In this document: positions 6,334 through 10,878 of the stretch, piece after piece | Layout of the letters: each line of letters opens with the position of its first letter | Numbering within the stretch: position 1 is the stretch's first letter | Assembly (NCBI GenBank): GCA_024654105.1 | Contig: JANLID010000370.1 | Coordinates: 1-10,878 of the forward strand | DNA: 10,878 nt | From: Gallionella sp. | GTDB lineage: Bacteria > Pseudomonadota > Gammaproteobacteria > Burkholderiales > Gallionellaceae | Direction: 5' to 3' | Translations under genes and position numbers: made by a program | The notes under the pieces: model-generated | What the model was told of the DNA's origin: nothing | Databases searched by the model: none | What the model saw: only the letters and a program-made list of their open reading frames with translations

Positions 6334-6685
6334 ATTATTCGATAGAGACCGACAATTTCCAGTGCCCAGATTTATCTCTTCGGGCGCACCATTAACCCAA
6401 ATTATCCATTAGGCGAAAATAAGCAAAAAAGGCCGTTCGTGGTGAGCTTGTCGAACCATGAATTGCCCTTCGACAGGCTCAGGGCGAACGGTTTTTCTTC
6501 TAATGAACAATCCGGGATTAAGAAAGAAATGAGAACAGAGTATTCAGTTGCCAGATTTATTCGAGCTGGCGAGCCAAGCGCATCCTTCGACATAGCCATT
6601 CGACTAGCCTGTCAAAAGACGACAGTCAAGTCGCTGGTTATCAGGACGAACGGTTTGTGGGGCTAATTAACGGTGTTTCTATAGG
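6334..6685. other. Noncoding, AT-richer gap between the antitoxin gene and leuC
   Basis: I see no credible gene here. The stretch contains a dispersed-type palindrome (6433-6491). Two similar short segments flank it: one near 6358-6387 around GCCCAGATTTAT and one near 6545-6572 around GCCAGATTTATTC. Each could form its own small stem (GCCC/GGGC and GCCAG/CTGGC). An open frame at 6439-6666 begins inside the palindrome and has no family features. The gap probably marks the right edge of the accessory segment. Confidence 0.6.
6433..6491. repeat. Large imperfect palindrome (dispersed REP-like element), possible bidirectional terminator
   Basis: The outer 23 bases (6433-6455) and the last 23 (6469-6491) are reverse complements apart from four positions. 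CCGTTCG and TTGTCGAA lie in the left arm, TTCGACAGGCTCAG in the right. From memory, this GTTCG...TGAGC...GTCGAA palindrome is scattered through intergenic DNA of many proteobacteria. A five-base T-run follows on the plus strand, and a six-base A-run precedes it, which gives a T-run on the minus strand. It could therefore stop transcription leaving the toxin-antitoxin pair and insulate leuC. Confidence 0.8.
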
Positions 6686-6714
6686 CTGCCAAGCCGCCCC
6701 TGTTGTGGCATAAT
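6686..6714 (+). promoter_or_regulatory. Predicted sigma-70 promoter of leuC
   Basis: CTGCCA (6686-6691; four of six -35 bases) and CATAAT (6709-6714; five of six -10 bases) are separated by 17 bases. Transcription would start near 6721, leaving about 20 bases before the leuC ATG. That is too short for a leucine-rich attenuator leader peptide, and none is seen. Confidence 0.6.
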
Positions 6715-6741
6715 CGCGCGCTCCAAAAAAAGCGAAATGAC

Positions 6742-8145
6742 ATGGGCGCGCAAACTCTTTACGACAAACTCTGGGATGCTCACGTGGTGCGGCAGGAAGC
6801 CGACGGCACCGCGTTGATCTATATCGACCGCCATCTGGTGCATGAAGTGACCAGTCCGCAGGCATTCGAGGGGTTGAAGCTGGCCGGGCGCAAGCCGTGG
6901 CGCATTGCTTCGATTCTGGCGGTGGCCGATCACAACGTGCCGACAACCGGGCGGGCGCAGGGCATTGCCGATCCGGTTGCGCGTTTGCAGGTGGAGACGC
7001 TGGACAGCAATTGCGCCGAGTACGGCGTGACCGAATTCAGGATGAATGATGTGCGCCAGGGCATCGTGCATGTGATCGGGCCGGAGCAGGGCGCGACGCT
7101 GCCGGGCATGACGGTAGTGTGCGGCGATTCGCACACCAGCACGCACGGTGCGTTCGCCGCGCTGGCGTTCGGCATCGGCACTTCCGAAGTCGAGCATGTG
7201 ATGGCGACGCAGTGTTTGCTGATGAAAAAATCCAGAGCCATGCAGGTAGTGGTGGAAGGCGCATTGGGCAAGGGCGTAACCGCCAAGGACATCGCGTTGG
7301 CGGTGATCGGCAAGATCGGCACGGCGGGCGGCACCGGCTATGCGATTGAATTTGCCGGCAGCACGATCCGCGCGCTGTCGATGGAAGGGCGCATGACATT
7401 GTGCAACATGGCGATCGAAGCGGGCGCGCGCGCCGGCATGATTGCGGCGGACGACACCACGATCAACTACCTCAAGGGGCGCCCGTTCGCGCCGCAAGGC
7501 GAGCTGTGGGACAAGGCGGTGGCCTATTGGCGCACCTTGCACAGCGACGCGGGCGCGCAGTTTGATAAGGTGGTGCGCCTCAATGCCGCCGAGATCAAGC
7601 CGCAAGTGACCTGGGGCACGTCGCCGGAAATGGTGGTGGCGGTGGACGGGCGCGTGCCTGACCCGGCAACCATGACTGATCCGGTGAAGCGCGAGGGCGC
7701 GGAGCGCGCCTTGCTTTACATGGGGCTGGCGGCGAACACGCCGATCACGGAAATCAATATCGACAAGGTGTTCATCGGTTCCTGCACCAATGCGCGCATC
7801 GAGGACATGCGCGCTGCCGCCGCTGTCGCGAAAGGCAAGCAGGTTGCGCCGAACGTAAAGCTGGCGATGGTGGTGCCCGGTTCCGGCCTGGTGAAGGCGC
7901 AGGCGGAAAAAGAAGGCCTGGACAAGATATTCATCGCGGCCGGTTTCGAGTGGCGCGATCCGGGCTGCTCGATGTGCCTGGCGATGAACGACGATAGGTT
8001 AGAATCCGGCGAGCGTTGCGCTTCGACTTCCAACCGCAACTTCGAGGGACGGCAAGGGCAGGGCGGGCGCACCCATCTGGTGAGTCCGGAGATGGCGGCG
8101 GCGGCGGCGATTGCCGGACATTTTGTCGATGTGAGCGTTGATTAA
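6742..8145 (+). CDS. leuC: 3-isopropylmalate dehydratase large subunit
   Basis: LeuC pairs with LeuD to form isopropylmalate isomerase, which converts 2-isopropylmalate to 3-isopropylmalate by dehydration and rehydration in leucine synthesis. It is a cytoplasmic aconitase-family enzyme carrying a [4Fe-4S] cluster. The start at 6742 gives 467 residues with the standard N-terminus MGAQTLYDKLWDAHVV. An in-frame ATG at 6703 would add 13 unlikely residues and overlaps the predicted promoter. Cluster ligands are visible as Cys348 in GSCTN and Cys409 and Cys412 in GCSMCLAMN. VCGDSHTSTHGAF, the substrate-site region, and the RNFEGRQGQGGRTHLVSP block near the C-terminus are intact. The ribosome binding site is weak. 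It is the first gene of the leu cluster, 13 bases ahead of a small lipoprotein gene. Confidence 0.98.
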   Translation: MGAQTLYDKLWDAHVVRQEADGTALIYIDRHLVHEVTSPQAFEGLKLAGRKPWRIASILAVADHNVPTTGRAQGIADPVARLQVETLDSNCAEYGVTEFRMNDVRQGIVHVIGPEQGATLPGMTVVCGDSHTSTHGAFAALAFGIGTSEVEHVMATQCLLMKKSRAMQVVVEGALGKGVTAKDIALAVIGKIGTAGGTGYAIEFAGSTIRALSMEGRMTLCNMAIEAGARAGMIAADDTTINYLKGRPFAPQGELWDKAVAYWRTLHSDAGAQFDKVVRLNAAEIKPQVTWGTSPEMVVAVDGRVPDPATMTDPVKREGAERALLYMGLAANTPITEINIDKVFIGSCTNARIEDMRAAAAVAKGKQVAPNVKLAMVVPGSGLVKAQAEKEGLDKIFIAAGFEWRDPGCSMCLAMNDDRLESGERCASTSNRNFEGRQGQGGRTHLVSPEMAAAAAIAGHFVDVSVD

Positions 8146-8158
8146 AAAGGAGATGACG

Positions 8159-8278
8159 ATGAAAGCAGTTGCATTGTTTTTGGCGGCGTTGGTGTTGGCG
8201 GGTTGTAGTACCGTGGAAGGCCTGGGCAAGGATATCCAGAAGGGTGGCGAACAACTGGAGAAGGCAGCGACCAAGTAA
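8159..8278 (+). CDS. Entericidin A/B-like small lipoprotein
   Basis: A 39-residue lipoprotein is encoded between leuC and leuD. Residues 1-15 are a signal peptide (MKAVALFLAALVLAG), and the lipobox LAGC places the lipidated cysteine at 16. The mature part, CSTVEGLGKDIQKGGEQLEKAATK, has the G-x-G-K-D-I-x-K-G-G-E pattern of the entericidin (EcnA/EcnB) family. An AAGGAG site (8147-8152) lies six bases before the ATG at 8159; the ATG at 8153 touches that site and is unlikely. Entericidins of enteric bacteria form a bacteriolytic toxin/antidote pair, but here there is a single gene in a biosynthetic cluster, so an envelope role is possible and function is unproven. I recall the same gene at this place in other betaproteobacteria, so it is probably an old part of the operon. 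Confidence 0.9.
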   Translation: MKAVALFLAALVLAGCSTVEGLGKDIQKGGEQLEKAATK

Positions 8279-8297
8279 TGGATGCCCCTGTAAATCC

Positions 8298-8403
8298 ATT
8301 TTGCGGGCGAATCGCGGTGTCGCGTGCTCGTTCGCTCCTCGCCTATCTACCAGATATGTCTCGTCGCTCACTGTGCGGCTCCTTGCGCTTCATCCCGCAA
8401 AAT
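8298..8403. repeat. 106-bp element with perfect 10-bp terminal inverted repeats
   Basis: ATTTTGCGGG (8298-8307) and CCCGCAAAAT (8394-8403) are exact reverse complements bounding a 106-base unit. It fills most of the gap between the lipoprotein gene and leuD. Inside is a short palindrome, TATCT/AGATA (about 8344-8356), among several GCTC/CTCG motifs. There is no credible gene. The layout fits a miniature inverted-repeat element or a structured RNA segment. The leuD ribosome binding site lies just outside its right edge. Confidence 0.65.
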
Positions 8404-8425
8404 AAATTTCTAGAGGCACCATAAA

Positions 8426-9058
8426 ATGCGGAAATTTACCTTACTCGATGGTTTGGTCGCGCCGCTGGATCGCGCCAACGTGGATACCGATGCGATCATC
8501 CCAAAGCAGTTCCTGAAGTCGATCAAGCGTTCCGGTTTCGGCCCGAATGCGTTCGACGAATGGCGTTACCTGGATCACGGCGAGCCCGGCATGGATAACT
8601 CCAAGCGTCAGGCCAATCCGGATTTTGTGCTGAACCAGCCACGCTATCAAGGCGCGCAGATATTGCTGGCACGCGAAAATTTTGGCTGCGGTTCATCGCG
8701 CGAACATGCGCCGTGGGCGCTGAAAGACTACGGCTTCCGCGCCATCATCGCGCCGAGTTTTGCCGATATCTTCTTTAATAACTGCTTCAAAAACGGCTTG
8801 CTGCCGATCCGCCTGGCTGCGGAAAAAATGGATGCGCTGTTCAAGGCCGTGGCGGCGAATGTCGGCTACAGGCTGGTGATCGATCTGGAGCAGCAGACCA
8901 TCACTGCGCCGGACGGCGCGGTGTATGATTTCGAGGTGGACGCCTTTCGCAAGCATTGTCTGTTGAATGGATTGGACGACATCGGCCTGACCCTGCAGCA
9001 TGTAGGCGAGATCAAGGCGTTCGAGGCGAAACATCGTGCGGCGCAGCCGTGGCTGTAA
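8426..9058 (+). CDS. leuD: 3-isopropylmalate dehydratase small subunit
   Basis: LeuD is the swivel-domain subunit that completes the isopropylmalate isomerase active site with LeuC. The 210-residue length is normal. The N-terminus (LDGLVAPLDRANVDTDAIIPKQFL) is the family form, with DTDAIIP preceding the substrate loop. GCGSSREHAPWAL (87-99) is the hallmark substrate-binding motif, followed by IIAPSFADIFFNNCFKNGLLPI. A ribosome binding site, AGAGG (8412-8416), lies nine bases upstream. The gene is separated from leuC by the lipoprotein gene and the 106-bp repeat, and from leuB by a heptamer hairpin. Despite those insertions it appears intact and co-oriented. Confidence 0.98.
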   Translation: MRKFTLLDGLVAPLDRANVDTDAIIPKQFLKSIKRSGFGPNAFDEWRYLDHGEPGMDNSKRQANPDFVLNQPRYQGAQILLARENFGCGSSREHAPWALKDYGFRAIIAPSFADIFFNNCFKNGLLPIRLAAEKMDALFKAVAANVGYRLVIDLEQQTITAPDGAVYDFEVDAFRKHCLLNGLDDIGLTLQHVGEIKAFEAKHRAAQPWL

Positions 9059-9065
9059 GAGGCGG

Positions 9066-9118
9066 AAGTAGGAAGTGTGGGTGGGTTTTCCACTATCCAC
9101 TCCCCACTTCCTGTTTTT
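9066..9118 (+). repeat. Heptamer inverted array with T-run between leuD and leuB
   Basis: Units AAGTAGG and AAGTGTG (9066-9079) are answered by CCACTAT, CCACTCC and CCACTTC (9090-9110) in 7-base register. The outer stem AGGAAGTG/CACTTCCT (9070-9077 with 9105-9112) is perfect and the interior is imperfect. A T-run (9114-9118) follows one base later, giving the outline of an intrinsic terminator inside the leu cluster. It shares the 11-mer ACTCCCCACTT with the array between dnaK and dnaJ. It could lower leuB expression relative to leuD, or simply be a tolerated repeat. Confidence 0.75.
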
Positions 9119-9140
9119 CAGAATTTATTAGGAATTTGAA

Positions 9141-10205
9141 ATGAAGATTGCAGTATTGCCCGGTGACGGCATCGGACCGGAGATCGTCGCACAGGCGGCG
9201 AAAGTGTTGGAAGTATTGCGCCGCGACGGCCTGAAGATCGAACTGGAATACGCGCATCTCGGCGGCGCGGGCTACGACGCGGCAGGAGACCCATTTCCGC
9301 CTGCAACCGAAAAACTGGCGCATGCCGCCGACGCGGTACTGCTCGGCGCGGTGGGCGGTTACCAGTACGATACATTGCCGCGCCCGCTGCGTCCGGAGCA
9401 AGGCCTGCTGCGCATCCGCAAAGGCTTGGGACTGTTCGCCAACCTGCGCCCGGCGCTGGTGTATCCCGAACTGGTGAATGCGTCCAGCCTGAAACCGGAA
9501 CTGGTGTCCGGGCTGGACATCATGATCCTGCGCGAACTGACCGGCGATATTTATTTCGGCCAGCCGCGCGGCATCCGCACACTGGATAACGGCGAGCGGC
9601 AGGGCTTCGACACCATGTACTACAGCGAGTCGGAAATCCGCCGCGTGGCGCATGCCGGTTTCCGGATCGCGCTGAATCGTGGCAAAAAACTGTGTTCGGT
9701 GGACAAGGCCAACGTGCTGGACACCAGCATGTTCTGGCGCGAAATCGTGACCGAGGTGGCGCAGGAATATCCGGCGGTCGAGCTGTCGCACATGTACGTG
9801 GATAACGCCGCGATGCAACTGGTGCGCGCGCCCAAGCAATTCGATGTAATCTTGACCGGCAATATCTTTGGTGACATTCTGTCCGACGAAGCCTCGATGC
9901 TGACCGGATCCATTGGTATGTTGCCGTCCGCCTCGCTGGATGCGAATAACAAGGGGCTTTACGAACCGTGCCACGGCTCGGCGCCGGACATTGCGGGCAA
10001 GGACATCGCCAATCCGCTGGCGACTATCCTGTCGGCGGCGATGATGATGCGTTACACTTTTGCGCGTGAAGATATCGCGCAGCGCATCGAAGCGGCGGTG
10101 CGCAAGACGTTGCAGCAAGGCTTGCGTACCGGCGATATCGCCGAGGCAGGGATGCGGAAGATCGGTTGCGCGGCAATGGGTGATGCGGTGGTTGCGGCGC
10201 TGTAG
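9141..10205 (+). CDS. leuB: 3-isopropylmalate dehydrogenase
   Basis: LeuB oxidatively decarboxylates 3-isopropylmalate with NAD+ to give 2-ketoisocaproate precursor, the last dedicated step before transamination to leucine. The 354-residue protein starts with the family form MKIAVLPGDGIGPEIV. LRPEQGLLRIRKGLGLFANLRP carries substrate-binding arginines. DKANVLDTSMFWREIV and the isocitrate/isopropylmalate dehydrogenase signature NIFGDILSDEAS (241-252) with GSIGMLPSAS carry the metal-binding aspartates. GLYEPCHGSAPDIAGKDIANP is the NAD-binding loop. AGGAA (9130-9134) is well placed six bases before the ATG. The final stop codon lies within a palindromic repeat, which may therefore have set the present C-terminus. 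Confidence 0.98.
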   Translation: MKIAVLPGDGIGPEIVAQAAKVLEVLRRDGLKIELEYAHLGGAGYDAAGDPFPPATEKLAHAADAVLLGAVGGYQYDTLPRPLRPEQGLLRIRKGLGLFANLRPALVYPELVNASSLKPELVSGLDIMILRELTGDIYFGQPRGIRTLDNGERQGFDTMYYSESEIRRVAHAGFRIALNRGKKLCSVDKANVLDTSMFWREIVTEVAQEYPAVELSHMYVDNAAMQLVRAPKQFDVILTGNIFGDILSDEASMLTGSIGMLPSASLDANNKGLYEPCHGSAPDIAGKDIANPLATILSAAMMMRYTFAREDIAQRIEAAVRKTLQQGLRTGDIAEAGMRKIGCAAMGDAVVAAL

Positions 10206-10262
10206 GGGCGAATTCATTCGCCCAGGCGGAGCAGATTGCGTGCGAATAAATTCGCACCTACA
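10201..10262. repeat. Nested palindromic repeat overlapping the leuB stop codon
   Basis: The first 23 bases (10201-10223) and last 23 (10240-10262) are reverse complements apart from three positions, bounded by TGTAGG and CCTACA. Each arm is also a palindrome: GGGCGAAT/ATTCGCCC on the left and GTGCGAAT/ATTCGCAC on the right. The element may therefore fold as one long hairpin or as two short ones. I recall this GCGAAT...ATTCGC repeat as widespread in proteobacterial intergenic DNA. It fills most of the 85-base leuB-asd gap and supplies the leuB stop codon. Confidence 0.85.
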
Positions 10263-10290
10263 AAATAAGTCAGGTTTTGGAGAGTATCAG

Positions 10291-10878
10291 ATGAGCAAGC
10301 AATACGACGTATGCATATTGGGCGCAACCGGCGCGGTGGGCGAGGCGATGCTGGCTATCCTGGAGCAGCGAGAGTTTCCGGTGCGCAATCTTTATCCGCT
10401 GGCTTCCAGCCGTTCGGCGGGTTCAAAAGTGACCTTCAATGGCAAGGATATTGAAGTGATCGACGTGGAAGGATTCGATTTCTCCAAAGCGCAAATCGGC
10501 CTGTTCTCGGCGGGCGGCAGCGTGTCGGAAAAGTACGCACCGCTCGCTGCGGCCGCCGGCTGCGTGGTGATCGACAATACCGCGCACTTCCGCTACGACC
10601 GCGATATCCCGCTGGTGGTGCCGGAAGTGAATCCGCATGCCATCGCGCAATACAAGAATCGCGGCATCATTGCCAACCCGAATTGCTCGACCATCCAGAT
10701 GCTGGTGGCGCTCAAGCCGATTAAAGATGCGGTGGGTATCGCGCGCATCAATGTGGCGACTTATCAGGCGGTATCCGGCACCGGCAAGGAAGCGATTGAC
10801 GAACTCGCCGAGCAAACCCGTGCGTTGTTTAACCATCAAGATGTGAAGGCAGAGGTCTACCCGAAGCGCATCGCCTTC
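10291..10878 (+). CDS. asd: Aspartate-semialdehyde dehydrogenase (3' end cut by window)
   Basis: Asd reduces aspartyl-4-phosphate to aspartate semialdehyde with NADPH, the branch point to lysine/diaminopimelate, threonine and methionine. The 196 visible residues have no stop and run off the window, against a usual length near 340-370. The NADP-binding loop GATGAVG is at 11-17. LFSAGGSVSEKYAPLAAAAGC and VIDNTAHFRYD follow. The catalytic cysteine is Cys132 in NPNCSTIQM, and YQAVSGTGKEAIDEL comes after. The motifs fit the Gram-positive/betaproteobacterial-like type of Asd. A GGAGAG ribosome binding site (10279-10284) lies six bases before the ATG. It continues the leu cluster after the palindromic repeat and may share its transcript. 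Confidence 0.97.
   Translation, partial: MSKQYDVCILGATGAVGEAMLAILEQREFPVRNLYPLASSRSAGSKVTFNGKDIEVIDVEGFDFSKAQIGLFSAGGSVSEKYAPLAAAAGCVVIDNTAHFRYDRDIPLVVPEVNPHAIAQYKNRGIIANPNCSTIQMLVALKPIKDAVGIARINVATYQAVSGTGKEAIDELAEQTRALFNHQDVKAEVYPKRIAF

Noticed and set aside
6439..6666. 75-residue plus-strand open frame starting in the palindrome
   Set aside because: Its N-terminal part (VSLSNHELPFDRLRANG) is simply the translation of the dispersed palindrome, a common source of false genes.
6703..6741. Upstream in-frame ATG of leuC at 6703
   Set aside because: It overlaps the predicted -10 element and would add 13 residues not found in LeuC proteins.
6667..6741. Leucine attenuator leader peptide before leuC
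   Set aside because: No short ORF with a run of Leu codons is present, and the predicted leader is only about 20 bases.
6679..7605. Minus-strand open frame of 308 codons antisense to leuC
   Set aside because: It lies opposite intact leuC and its predicted promoter; the His/Arg-rich product matches no family.
9093..10217. Minus-strand open frame of 374 codons antisense to leuB
   Set aside because: It is the mirror of a complete leuB and has no motif of its own.

Overview
The window looks like the chromosome of a betaproteobacterium, probably in or near the Nitrosomonadales/Gallionellaceae. I infer this from the protein style, the grpE-dnaK-dnaJ cluster, and the order leuC / entericidin-like lipoprotein / leuD / leuB / asd, which I recall as characteristic of betaproteobacteria. 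Core genes are GC-rich and densely packed. No database search was possible.

Region 1 (1-3996, minus strand) is a complete heat-shock chaperone operon, transcribed right to left: grpE, dnaK, dnaJ. A near-consensus sigma-32 promoter lies just upstream of grpE. A perfect 14-bp hairpin overlaps the dnaJ stop codon and may end the transcript. DnaK is the Hsp70 ATPase, DnaJ delivers clients and stimulates hydrolysis, and GrpE exchanges nucleotide. Both gaps inside the operon hold inverted arrays of purine-rich 7-bp units.

Region 2 (4057-5220, plus) is one divergent gene for a 12-helix MFS transporter of the HcaT-like (phenylpropionate permease) group.

Region 3 (about 5221-6680) is an AT-richer accessory stretch with a different gene style. 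It holds a small HNH protein that resembles the C-terminal nuclease part of larger DUF262-type proteins, a BrnT-family toxin, an overlapping short antitoxin candidate, and about 400 bases of noncoding sequence with a large dispersed-type palindrome. It reads as an insertion between two housekeeping blocks.

Region 4 (6686-10878, plus) is the leucine biosynthesis cluster: leuC, a 39-residue entericidin-like lipoprotein, leuD, leuB, then asd, which runs off the window end. LeuC and LeuD form isopropylmalate isomerase, LeuB is the next enzyme, and Asd belongs to the aspartate-family pathway. Its gaps carry three different repeats: a roughly 106-bp element with 10-bp perfect terminal inverted repeats before leuD, a third heptamer hairpin before leuB, and a nested palindrome that supplies the leuB stop codon.

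I found no clearly new multi-gene system. The most unusual signals are the heptamer hairpins shared by three unrelated gaps, the accessory HNH/BrnT cassette with its atypical antitoxin, and the repeat elements inside the leu cluster.
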